Source of the DNA: Methylocystis suflitae
GTDB lineage: Bacteria; Pseudomonadota; Alphaproteobacteria; Rhizobiales; Beijerinckiaceae
Direction: 5' to 3'
NCBI RefSeq assembly: GCF_024448135.1
Contig: NZ_JAMRYX010000202.1
Coordinates: 1 to 54,065 of the forward strand
Length of the DNA: 54,065 nucleotides
Position 1 is the stretch's first letter; every line of letters begins with the position of its first letter. The notes under the pieces are model-generated. The model had not been told where the DNA came from and searched no databases. It saw only the letters and a list, made by a program, of their open reading frames with translations. A program made the translations under genes and the position numbers. Shown piece after piece: positions 32,184-38,921 of this stretch.

Positions 32184-32552
32184 ATGCAGAAAGAGAAGCA
32201 AGTGAACATGCCCTGCGACCCTGTAGAAGATGCGGTCTATTTTGCCGACGCCTATGATCCGACACGCCAGGGCTATGCGCTTACGCTCTCTCGCGCCGAA
32301 TTGGAGCCATATAACGCTGACCCGGACGCATTTGTCGCCGCGCATTTCGGATTGACCAAGGACGAGTATCGCGAATGGGTTCGATGCGACGGCCGCGCCT
32401 TGTGTAGCGAGCGGACGACATCGGGCGCTTTATGCAATGTCGACATAGGTCCGGCTCCGCATGATGCGCTCGAATGGAAGCGACGTCACCGCGCAAGCGC
32501 TTGTTCTATCCATCGGCGACGTCTCAAAATGGCGGAAGGGCGCAAGCCATGA
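32184..32552 (+). CDS. Element accessory hypothetical protein
   Basis: A 122-residue soluble protein, ATG with GAGG nine bases upstream. It contains YADP/ADAYDPTRQGYALTLSRAEL and a cysteine/histidine set toward the C-terminus (RCDGRALCSERTTSGALCNV, then CSIHRRRL) that could bind zinc. Its end overlaps the next start (ATGA). No family recognised. Confidence 0.55.
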   Translation: MQKEKQVNMPCDPVEDAVYFADAYDPTRQGYALTLSRAELEPYNADPDAFVAAHFGLTKDEYREWVRCDGRALCSERTTSGALCNVDIGPAPHDALEWKRRHRASACSIHRRRLKMAEGRKP

Positions 32553-32752
32553 CCGCCGCACCGGCAAAATCGGCCCATGGGCCAGATTTGAAACCTCCCG
32601 CCGGCGGGAGGCTCGACCGACCGGACGCGCTTCTCTCGCTCGCCCAGCGCGTCCGCCGTCTCGCGCCGAGCCATAGAGATCCTGAAGCCTACTTCGTCGA
32701 AAAGGCAGAGATCGAACACGAGCTGCGACGCATGGCGAGGGCCGGACAATGA
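32549..32752 (+). CDS. Small hypothetical protein
   Basis: A 67-residue protein, overlapping its neighbours by ATGA at both ends. The N-terminus is a flexible P/A/G stretch; the C-terminal 40 residues (ALLSLAQRVRRLAPSHRDPE then AYFVEKAEIEHELRRMAR) form a predicted helical pair seen in small alphaproteobacterial phage-island proteins. Unknown function. Confidence 0.55.
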   Translation: MTAAPAKSAHGPDLKPPAGGRLDRPDALLSLAQRVRRLAPSHRDPEAYFVEKAEIEHELRRMARAGQ

Positions 32753-32970
32753 ACGACGGCCTTGGGGAAATGCTGGCGCGGGATCTTATGTTGGCCAAAG
32801 TGACAGATGCAGCATGGCGGAGAGTCCTGCGATCGCTGAACGATCATCCCGTCAGAACACGCGACTTGGTTGCGGCCGTGCAAGCCAAATGCCCATGGGC
32901 TGACGCCAAGCGAATCGAGGAAGAACTAAAGCGACGCGTGGCCGCCACTCGACTGCGGAAGCTCTCATGA
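32749..32970 (+). CDS. Small hypothetical protein, possible winged helix
   Basis: A 73-residue protein coupled to the previous gene by ATGA. The pattern VTDAAWRRVLRSLNDHPVRT then RDLVAAVQAKCPWADAKRIE is compatible with a short winged-helix fold (helix, RTRDL turn, helix, basic tail), suggesting DNA binding. No family is recognised. Confidence 0.5.
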   Translation: MNDGLGEMLARDLMLAKVTDAAWRRVLRSLNDHPVRTRDLVAAVQAKCPWADAKRIEEELKRRVAATRLRKLS

Positions 32971-33060
32971 TCCACAGCGGGTCCTACAACCAAAAGTTGA
33001 GAGCGGGTCGCCCCGCTCCCGAAACTTCACTCTACGCAAATAAAAAAGTGAGGTATACCA

Positions 33061-33093
33061 ATGACTTATAAAAGGCTTGCGGTTGTGGCATGA
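33061..33093 (+). CDS. Possible 10-residue leader ORF before terS
   Basis: ATG-led frame encoding MTYKRLAVVA with GTGAGG seven bases upstream; its stop overlaps the terS start as ATGA. terS itself has no good ribosome binding site, so coupling from this leader would explain its translation. The palindrome GGTATACC lies just before it (33052-33059). Confidence 0.35.
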   Translation: MTYKRLAVVA

Positions 33094-33596
33094 GAGCGAA
33101 GGCCAAAAAGGCGTCCGAACCCGCCGAAATTCAAGCTGACGTTGTGGTCACGGCCGCCGAGCTTGGCGCGTTGATCGGCGTCATCAGCCGCAAGGTCCGG
33201 TTCCTGCGCGACGAGGGGCATGTGGTGCCGGTCGGGCGCGGGCGCTTCCTGCGCGACGCCAGCGTGAAGCGATATTGCGACCATCTGCGCGCGGTCGCGG
33301 CTCGGCATGCGGAAGGGGCCGCAGGGGCGTCATTAACGGCCGAGCGCACGCGATTGGCGCGGGAGCAGGCAAACGTAGCCGAATTGAAAAGGGCGGCCCT
33401 GGCAGGCGCGCTGCTTGATGCGACGGCCGTTGAGCGCGAGTGGAGCGATATCCTGCGCAAGGTGCGCGCCGGAATGTTGTCCGTGCCGTCCCGTTGCGGC
33501 GCGCTACTTCCACACCTGTCGCAAGCCGACGTCGGCGTGATCGATGCGCAGATTCGCGAACGTCTCAGTGAGCTTGGGGACGGCGACCTTTTTTAA
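33090..33596 (+). CDS. Phage terminase small subunit (Nu1-like)
   Basis: A 168-residue DNA-packaging protein. The N-terminal third has an excisionase/MerR-like winged HTH (VTAAELGALIGVISRKVRFL, RDEGHVVPVGRGRFLRDAS), followed by a coiled region LTAERTRLAREQANVAELKR, the layout of lambda Nu1-type small terminases that recognise the packaging site. The large subunit follows 600 bases later rather than immediately, because a block of palindromes and decayed sequence lies between. Confidence 0.78.
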   Translation: MRAKAKKASEPAEIQADVVVTAAELGALIGVISRKVRFLRDEGHVVPVGRGRFLRDASVKRYCDHLRAVAARHAEGAAGASLTAERTRLAREQANVAELKRAALAGALLDATAVEREWSDILRKVRAGMLSVPSRCGALLPHLSQADVGVIDAQIRERLSELGDGDLF

Positions 33597-33619
33597 CTTG
33601 TGGCCGATCGGCCACAAGT
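33596..33619. repeat. Perfect 24-bp palindrome P1
   Basis: Arms ACTTGTGGC and GCCACAAGT around core CGATCG, preceded by CCTTTTTTA and followed by CCCAGATCGG. It overlaps the terS stop codon. Same design as P7 and P8 but with different, matching arms. As RNA it would form a strong hairpin. Confidence 0.9.
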
Positions 33620-33675
33620 CCCAGATCGGTCCGCTGACCTTGTCGCTTGCCGGCCGAGCACCTTTCAGCGGAAAA

Positions 33676-33693
33676 TGTGCCCGATCGGGCACA
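33676..33693. repeat. Perfect 18-bp palindrome P2
   Basis: TGTGCC-CGATCG-GGCACA, extending with one mismatch to AAA/TTT flanks. The same arms occur at 34168-34185 around a different core. Confidence 0.88.
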
Positions 33694-33847
33694 ATTTACG
33701 GCGAGAAGGGCTGGACCATGCAGCGGATCGGCGAGGCGCTGAACGTGCATTAACGCGACAATCACGCGAGATTTGGAAGGTTTCTGCACGTTGCAGAAAC
33801 CCTCGCGTCCCAAGGGCGGGCGACCGACCGAAACCGTCTCTCGGTGA
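33694..33847 (+). pseudogene. Frameshifted helix-turn-helix gene fragment
   Basis: In one frame this reads GEKGWTMQRIGEALNVH then stops (CAT TAA). One base over, it continues NATITRDLEGFCTLQKPSRP and KGGRPTETVSR before a TGA. Joined, it gives a convincing HTH (RIGEALNVHNATITRDLEGF) like the DNA-binding part of ParB-like or methylase-associated proteins of alphaproteobacterial islands. A single-base shift at the CATTAA explains the break. No intact start or C-terminus is present. Confidence 0.5.
33779..33801. repeat. Palindrome P3
   Basis: GGTTTCTGCA-CGT-TGCAGAAACC, a perfect 10-bp stem with a three-base loop, lying inside the HTH fragment where it encodes GFCTLQKP. Confidence 0.85.
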
Positions 33848-33897
33848 TGTTCCTGGGCAGGTTTTCGGTGTTTGTTACCGTGGTAACAAAATTCAAA
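33829..33897. repeat. Direct repeat copy A (about 69 bp)
   Basis: Starts CGAAACCGTCTCTCGGTGAT and repeats 147 bases later at 33976-34044. The left two thirds are nearly identical; each copy ends with its own palindrome (P4 or P5), and those differ only at matched positions. Confidence 0.8.
33871..33890. repeat. Palindrome P4
   Basis: TTTGTTACC-GT-GGTAACAAA, a 9-bp inverted repeat. Sister of P5: same outer and central bases, changed at two positions per arm in a complementary way. Confidence 0.88.
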
Positions 33898-33975
33898 AAC
33901 CGTCCGAAGCGCAATCGCACTGTGACCCAGATGCGCGACTTGCCTTCCTTCTTGGCGAGCTGCTCCCAATAAGAT

Positions 33976-34044
33976 CGAAACCGCCTCTCGGTGATGTTCC
34001 TGGGCAGGGAATCGGCGTTTGTCACAGTTGTGACAAAATTTAAG
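33976..34044. repeat. Direct repeat copy B (about 69 bp)
   Basis: Second copy of the unit at 33829-33897, starting CGAAACCGCCTCTCGGTGAT and ending with P5. Not part of any supported gene. Confidence 0.8.
34018..34037. repeat. Palindrome P5
   Basis: TTTGTCACA-GT-TGTGACAAA. Compared with P4 each arm has two substitutions (T to C, C to A on the left; G to T, A to G on the right) that keep all pairs intact. Confidence 0.88.
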
Positions 34045-34167
34045 AAGCGGCGGCGAGATCTCGCGTTGGCTCAAGCCTTCGGACGCGCGAAAGCCGGGCG
34101 CCTGGTACATCCGCAAGTCGCCCGGCCCCTCTTCGCGCAACGTCGCGCTCTCGCGAAAATATAGAAA

Positions 34168-34185
34168 TGTGCCGGCGCGGGCACA
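34168..34185. repeat. Inverted repeat P6 just before terL
   Basis: TGTGCC-GGCGCG-GGCACA: the arms of P2 around another core, ending 12 bases before the terL start. It may act as an operator or translation-control hairpin. Confidence 0.7.
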
Positions 34186-34197
34186 ATGTCTGTCTAA

Positions 34198-35973
34198 ATG
34201 ACGACTCTCGCCACTGTCCGCAAATCTGCGCTGCGCAACCTCATCCCGCCCGCACGCCTTCGCCTCTCGCAGTGGATCGAAGAAAACATCACCTTGCCCG
34301 AGGGCACAAGCGCGCTTCCTGGCAAAGTGCGGCTGTGGCCGTATCAGCGAGAAATTGCAGACGCGATCGCAGACCCGTCGATTGAAAGAGTCACCCTGGT
34401 CAAGCCCGTCCGCGTCGGCTTCACGACGTTGCTGACGAGCGCGATCGGATCTTATATCGCCAATGAGCCCGCGCCGATCTTGGCGCTTCTACCGACAGAA
34501 GCCGACTGTCGCGATTACATGGTTTCCGAAGTTGAGCCAATATTTGACGCCTCGCCGGCTCTGCGGGGCGCGCTCAGCGCGGATTGCGTCGAGGGCGAGA
34601 GAAACACCTTGCTCTCGAAAAGGTTCCCTGGCGGCTCTCTAAAGGTCGTCGCGAGCAAAGCGCCGCGCAACCTTCGCCGACACACCGCGCGCGTGCTCTT
34701 GTGCGACGAAGTCGATGCAATGGAGATCTCGGCCGAGGGAAATCCGATAAGGCTCGCCGAGCGGCGGACGCTGTCATTCCCGAATCGAAAAATCATCATC
34801 GGCAGCACGCCCATTTTTGAGGACTCGAGTCACGTGCTGCGCGCGTACGCCGAATCCGACCAACGCATTTTCGAGATCCCATGCGCGAGCTGCGGATCTT
34901 TCACCGAGATCCTATGGGCGAATATCGAGTGGCCGCCCGACCATCCGCAGGACGCTGCATTTCGCTGTCCGCACTGCAACGAGCTGATAGGCGAGCGGAA
35001 CAAAGCGCAAATGGTCAACGCCGGCCGCTGGCGCGCGTTACGGCCGGAGGTGACGGATCATGCCGGCTTTCGCTTAAACGCATTGGTGAGCCTCCTGGCG
35101 AACGCCTCATGGGGAAAGCTGGCGCAAGAATTCCTGGCCGCGAAAGACGATCCGAGCGAGTTACAGACATTCATCAACACGATTCTCGCTCAAGGCTGGC
35201 GCGAGGCCGGGTCCGAGCTTGATGAAACCAGTCTCGCCGCGCGCGGCGAGCCGTTCGGGCTCAACAAAATCCCCGAGGAAGTTTTGACAATTTCCGTCGG
35301 CGTCGATGCGCAGGACGACCGGCTCGAATGCACGCTCGCCGGCTGGTCGCGCCACAATGAATGCTATGTGCTCGCCCATATCGTTCTTTGGGGATCTATC
35401 GACGACGATTCGACATTTCTCGAATTGGACGAATTGCTGCGCACGAAATGGACGCATCCATATGGCGGAAAGCTCGGCGTCGATTCTTGTGTAATTGACG
35501 CGGGCGATGGCGGTCATTTCGATCGCATCTTGACTTTCTGCGCGGCGAGATCCGGGCGCCGCGTCATGGCCGGCAAGGGGGTGCCGGGATTTGCGCGGCC
35601 GGCGATTCAGGCGTCAAAAAGCAAGATCCGGGGCGGCGGTCGGCTATGGCTGGTCGGCGTCGACGTTTTGAAGTCGACAATCTTCGACCGATTGCAACGC
35701 GGACGGCTAATCCGCTTCTCCAATGAACTTGAGCCGACCTATTACGAACAGCTTTCATCGGAGCGCAGAGTCGTCCGCTATGTGCGCGGCAAGCCGACGC
35801 GACGATTCGAGCGCATTCCCGGAGCCCGTGCGGAAACCCTTGACGCATTGGTTTATGCGCATGCCGCCCGCAGCGCAGCGCCGATACAGTTCGATCAACG
35901 TGAAAGCGAACTGCGCCAGCAACCGCAACCGCCCGCACCGACGGTCTATCGAAGCGCGTGGATGAGCAGGTGA
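34198..35973 (+). CDS. Phage terminase large subunit (GpA family)
   Basis: DNA-packaging motor of 591 residues, lambda GpA type. The N-terminal ATPase has the atypical Walker A LVKPVRVGFTTLL and the Walker B-like region RVLLCDEVDAME. CPHCNELIGERNKAQMVNAG with preceding CASCG supplies the family's zinc-ribbon-like cysteines. The C-terminal RNase H-like nuclease begins near ISVGVDAQDDRLECTLAGWS with the first metal Asp, and continues through SCVIDAGDGGHFDR. It appears intact. No classical ribosome binding site is visible before the ATG; hairpin P6 lies there instead. Confidence 0.92.
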   Translation: MTTLATVRKSALRNLIPPARLRLSQWIEENITLPEGTSALPGKVRLWPYQREIADAIADPSIERVTLVKPVRVGFTTLLTSAIGSYIANEPAPILALLPTEADCRDYMVSEVEPIFDASPALRGALSADCVEGERNTLLSKRFPGGSLKVVASKAPRNLRRHTARVLLCDEVDAMEISAEGNPIRLAERRTLSFPNRKIIIGSTPIFEDSSHVLRAYAESDQRIFEIPCASCGSFTEILWANIEWPPDHPQDAAFRCPHCNELIGERNKAQMVNAGRWRALRPEVTDHAGFRLNALVSLLANASWGKLAQEFLAAKDDPSELQTFINTILAQGWREAGSELDETSLAARGEPFGLNKIPEEVLTISVGVDAQDDRLECTLAGWSRHNECYVLAHIVLWGSIDDDSTFLELDELLRTKWTHPYGGKLGVDSCVIDAGDGGHFDRILTFCAARSGRRVMAGKGVPGFARPAIQASKSKIRGGGRLWLVGVDVLKSTIFDRLQRGRLIRFSNELEPTYYEQLSSERRVVRYVRGKPTRRFERIPGARAETLDALVYAHAARSAAPIQFDQRESELRQQPQPPAPTVYRSAWMSR

Positions 35974-36046
35974 TATATCTCTTACCCGTTATGGCGACCG
36001 CAAGGCGCTGAAAATCGAAGCCAGGCTGAACGAGAGACAGGGCCAA

Positions 36047-36286
36047 ATGACTTGAGGTTGCGGTCTTCTCTTGCTGCTTCCAGATGTTGTAGATCGGCGG
36101 CGTGAAGTCCGTGGCGTGGGAGGCCATAGCCTCGGCAGATTTTCCCAATTTGGCGAAGTCGCCGTTTTGGGAAAAATCATTGATGGTCCGGTCAACGTCT
36201 GACTTGCTCGCGTCAGTAGCCGATGCAATTTCCTCGATTGTCGCGCACGCCTTTTTGAACTTCGGACCGATCGGCCCGAAGTTCAT
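36047..36286 (-). pseudogene. Truncated N-terminus of an HTH-DNA methylase-type gene (antisense)
   Basis: On the minus strand the first 80 residues read MNFGPIGPKFKKACATIEEI, then an HTH-like stretch (ASATDASKSDVDRTINDF) and ATDFTPPIYNIWKQQEKT. I recognise the last block as the linker just before the catalytic region of DNA modification methylases found in alphaproteobacterial islands. After TATSSH the sequence becomes the antisense of the terL end, so the catalytic domain is missing. It is therefore a remnant, opposite in direction to every other element gene. Identification is from memory of the family, not a search. Confidence 0.5.
36257..36284. repeat. Near-perfect 28-bp palindrome P7
   Basis: Arms GAACTTCGGAC and GCCCGAAGTTC around core CGATCG, with one mismatched pair, preceded by CGCCTTTTT. 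On the minus strand it encodes MNFGPIGPKF, the start of the methylase remnant. Confidence 0.85.
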
Positions 36287-36313
36287 ATCTCACTGTTTTT
36301 CTTGCCTTTTTTT

Positions 36314-36339
36314 AACTTCGCGTCGATCGACGCGAAGTT
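36314..36339. repeat. Perfect 26-bp palindrome P8
   Basis: Arms AACTTCGCGT and ACGCGAAGTT around core CGATCG, preceded by GCCTTTTTTT and followed by CCAGATCGAT. The flanks match P1 closely while the inner arms are unrelated but self-complementary. Confidence 0.92.
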
Positions 36340-36417
36340 CCAGATCGATGCGAACCGTGGCGAACGCGGCGCGCGATGCGTTAACATGCGCGGGGGCTTC
36401 AGCGGGAGATTCGAGCA

Positions 36418-36642
36418 ATGTTGGAAAAACAGCTCCGCCTGCGCGCTCTCATGTTGCGCGAGAGAATGCCAAGCGACCATAACGAAGCTCTCGAAACTTT
36501 CTGCGCGTTGGGCGAGCTTTTGGGCGTGCCGCTGCGAATCCGAGAACGGCAAAGACCAGGGCGTGGGCGTGCGCCCGGCGAACGAATGGGGGCGTTGGGA
36601 CCGCGTCTAAAACCACAAAATCAAAAGCCGATTGCGCAATGA
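36418..36642 (+). CDS. Possible small element protein
   Basis: A 74-residue frame with GGGAG ten bases before the ATG. The first half (MLEKQLRLRALMLRERMPSD then HNEALETFCALGELLGVPLR) is a plausible helical protein; the second half is basic and glycine-rich. No family recognised. The overlapping frames in this stretch look less like protein. Confidence 0.4.
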   Translation: MLEKQLRLRALMLRERMPSDHNEALETFCALGELLGVPLRIRERQRPGRGRAPGERMGALGPRLKPQNQKPIAQ

Positions 36643-36770
36643 ATTGAGATAGTTGGGCGTCGAAACAGCAAAAAAGTTGCACAAAAACAATGACATAGGC
36701 CAAATCGCCGGCTTTTCTTTCGAACGAATCTGGTGTCTAGTGTCTATTGGACACGACGGGAGACACGCCG

Positions 36771-37448
36771 ATGCGAGTTTTGACGTGTGGCGAATTTTGC
36801 GCGGCAGCCGATCTAAATTCGCAAGCGCTGCGCACTTTGCGTCGGCGGAATCATTTTTCGTTGGCATTCGGCCGGGCCGAGGTCTTTCAGAGCCTCAACT
36901 ACTTCGCTGTCGACGTTGTCGGCCAGCTCCTCGGCGACGCTCTCTCGAACGCATTCGGTCGAACCTTCGCCGCGCAGATTGTCCGCGTCTGGTGGGACAA
37001 ATGGCTGGAGGCGGTCGCGCATGCCGAGCATGAAGAGCGACCCTGGTTTTTTAATGTTGTCGAAGCGCTCGACCAGAAAGGCCGCCGCAGCCATTTTTGT
37101 TATCCCGGACCTTTCGGCGCCGAGGCTGATGCGTCACTGAGCGCGCAGTTGGAGGCGGAAGGTTTCGAACCGATCCGCGTCGTCGCCGTCAATGTATCGA
37201 AGGCCTGCCATGTCGCGCGTATGAATGCGGCGCGCGCAGGAATTGATTTGCTGGGCGCAGCCTTTCTGCCGAGCCCTGCCGATCCTGGTCTTAAGGAGAT
37301 TCTCGAAGGGGAGGCCGATCGCCGGGAGCTTGTCACACTGGAGGTCCGCGACAGCGGCGCCGGAAAAGTCGCCGCAACTCGCGCCGCGAAAGTCGCGCGG
37401 GCGAAATTTGCCGCTCACTTCGTCGATTGCGGGGGCGGCCCGCAATGA
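36771..37448 (+). CDS. Element hypothetical protein with N-terminal HTH-like region
   Basis: A 225-residue soluble protein between terL and portal. ATG chosen with GGGAG nine bases upstream; a TTG at 36747 is also in frame. The N-terminus MRVLTCGEFCAAADLNSQAL then RTLRRRNHF resembles a small MerR-like HTH. The middle (FAAQIVRVWWDKWLEAVAHA) and the tail rich in A/K/R are unassigned. Just upstream GTGTCT/AGACAC and GTGTC/GACAC inverted repeats (36733-36766) could be an operator. Its end overlaps the next small ORF (ATGA). Confidence 0.6.
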   Translation: MRVLTCGEFCAAADLNSQALRTLRRRNHFSLAFGRAEVFQSLNYFAVDVVGQLLGDALSNAFGRTFAAQIVRVWWDKWLEAVAHAEHEERPWFFNVVEALDQKGRRSHFCYPGPFGAEADASLSAQLEAEGFEPIRVVAVNVSKACHVARMNAARAGIDLLGAAFLPSPADPGLKEILEGEADRRELVTLEVRDSGAGKVAATRAAKVARAKFAAHFVDCGGGPQ

Positions 37449-37567
37449 CGCGCCTCCTCGATTCCCTTTCGCGTCGCATCGGGCCATGGCGGCGCGATAA
37501 GTCGCCGTGTCGGCTTCTTCTCACCTCGGCCGACACGGCGGCGAGCGGGAGGCTGAATAATGTTTGA
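37445..37567 (+). CDS. 40-residue ORF coupled to the portal gene
   Basis: Starts at ATGA overlapping the previous gene and ends eight bases inside the portal gene. It reads MTRLLDSLSRRIGPWRRDKS and a short tail, strongly basic. In lambda-like phages a small connector gene (gpW) sits between terminase and portal, but this sequence does not match it. It may simply keep ribosomes moving through the hairpin at 37503-37540. Confidence 0.4.
   Translation: MTRLLDSLSRRIGPWRRDKSPCRLLLTSADTAASGRLNNV
37503..37540. repeat. Perfect 12-bp inverted repeat before the portal gene
   Basis: CGCCGTGTCGGC and GCCGACACGGCG separated by a 14-base loop, ending 19 bases before the portal ATG and inside the 40-residue ORF. 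The portal ribosome binding site (GGGAGG, 37547-37552) lies directly after the stem, so the hairpin may tune capsid-gene translation or attenuate transcription. Confidence 0.85.
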
Positions 37568-38921
37568 GCGCATCACTCGGGCATTCAGAGCCGGCGCCCG
37601 CGCTTATCGCGGTTACGACGCCGCCGGCCAAAGCGGACGCTGGCCGGTCGCCGCGACCATGGCGAGCCCGCTTCAGTCGGCCTTAAACGCCCGCCGAACG
37701 CTGGCGCAGCGCGCTTCCTATCTCGCGTCGAATAGCCCCTACATCCGCGCGATTGTCGAAAATTCCGTCACCGGTTTTTGCGGCGATGGGCCGACGTTGC
37801 AGCACGACAACGAGCGCGTAATTGCCGCTTGGAATCTCTTTTGGTCGTCATGCGATGCAGAAGGCGTTTCGAACTTCGGACACCTCCTCGCCCGCGTTGT
37901 TCGCTCTTGGATCATTGCCGGCGAGGCATTCATCGTCATGAAATTGGACCGCGACAGCGGCGCTCTTGTCATCATGTTGCTGAGCGCCGAACAAATCGAC
38001 GTCAACCGGAACGAAGACCTGGGCGACGGCGCATTTATCACAAGCGGCGTTGAAGTCGATAGCGAAGGCCGTCACGTCGCTCTTTGGATTTTGCCAAGGT
38101 CGCCGGATCATCCAATCGCCGCTTCGACGTCGACCGACGCAGTCCGAATTCCTATCGAAGATGTTTGTCACGTGGTTGACCCGCCGAGCCCTGGCGCGCC
38201 GCGCGGCGTCTCGCAATTGTCGGCAATCCTGACGAGGGCCGTTGAAACCGACGCATGCGAGGACGCGCAGCTTGCACAGCAAAAGGTCGCGGCGTTGCTT
38301 TGCACATTCATCAGCGATCCGTCGCAGCAAGTGGAGCTGGGGAAATCGCTCGACGGCAATTCCGTAAGTCTGGAGCCGGCGACGGTGCGCATTATTCCGG
38401 CCGACGCCGCCGTCAATGTGGTGAGCCCGCCGAAAATAGAGGGCGGCGTCGAATTCCAGCGCGCGATGATTCGCAGTCTCGCGGCTGGCGCGCAAGTTCC
38501 GTTCGAGCTTGTATCGGCAGACCTGTCGCAAACATCGTTCAGCTCGGCGCGCTTTGGCGATCGTTTCTTCCGCCGTCGCACAACGCAAGTTCAAAAAACG
38601 CTCTTGGAACCGCAGTTCCTCGACCGCGTCTTTCGCAGATTCGTGGCGCTCGAAGTGCTCGCCGGGAGACTCGACGTCGATCTGGAAACCCTCGCCGCGC
38701 CGCGATGGCTATGGCCTGCTTACGAGCCGCTTGATCCTTCGAAGGACGTGGACGCGGACGTTACGGCCGTCAATGCCGGCTTCGCATCACGCGCCGAGAT
38801 TATCGCGAAGCGAGGGCGCGACCCGGTCGACGTGGACGCCGAGCGCGCCCGCGACACCTTCAAACCACAAGTGCAGCCGGCGCCAACGCCGCTCAGAGTC
38901 GTAGGAGAAAGCAATGCGTAA
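37560..38921 (+). CDS. Phage portal protein (lambda family)
   Basis: The 453-residue dodecameric ring through which DNA enters and leaves the capsid. Family features are visible: early [40 protein letters not shown], the stretch DVCHVVDPPSPGAPRGVSQL, and the late ADLSQTSFSSARFGD block typical of lambda gpB-like portals. It appears intact and has a GGGAGG ribosome binding site. Its stop overlaps the protease/capsid gene, as expected for coordinated head assembly. Confidence 0.92.
   Translation: MFERITRAFRAGARAYRGYDAAGQSGRWPVAATMASPLQSALNARRTLAQRASYLASNSPYIRAIVENSVTGFCGDGPTLQHDNERVIAAWNLFWSSCDAEGVSNFGHLLARVVRSWIIAGEAFIVMKLDRDSGALVIMLLSAEQIDVNRNEDLGDGAFITSGVEVDSEGRHVALWILPRSPDHPIAASTSTDAVRIPIEDVCHVVDPPSPGAPRGVSQLSAILTRAVETDACEDAQLAQQKVAALLCTFISDPSQQVELGKSLDGNSVSLEPATVRIIPADAAVNVVSPPKIEGGVEFQRAMIRSLAAGAQVPFELVSADLSQTSFSSARFGDRFFRRRTTQVQKTLLEPQFLDRVFRRFVALEVLAGRLDVDLETLAAPRWLWPAYEPLDPSKDVDADVTAVNAGFASRAEIIAKRGRDPVDVDAERARDTFKPQVQPAPTPLRVVGESNA

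Noticed and set aside
33762-34025. 87-residue minus-strand ORF with internal repeat (FVTTVTN twice)
   Set aside because: The repetition comes from the 69-bp direct repeats and palindromes; no start signal or family support.
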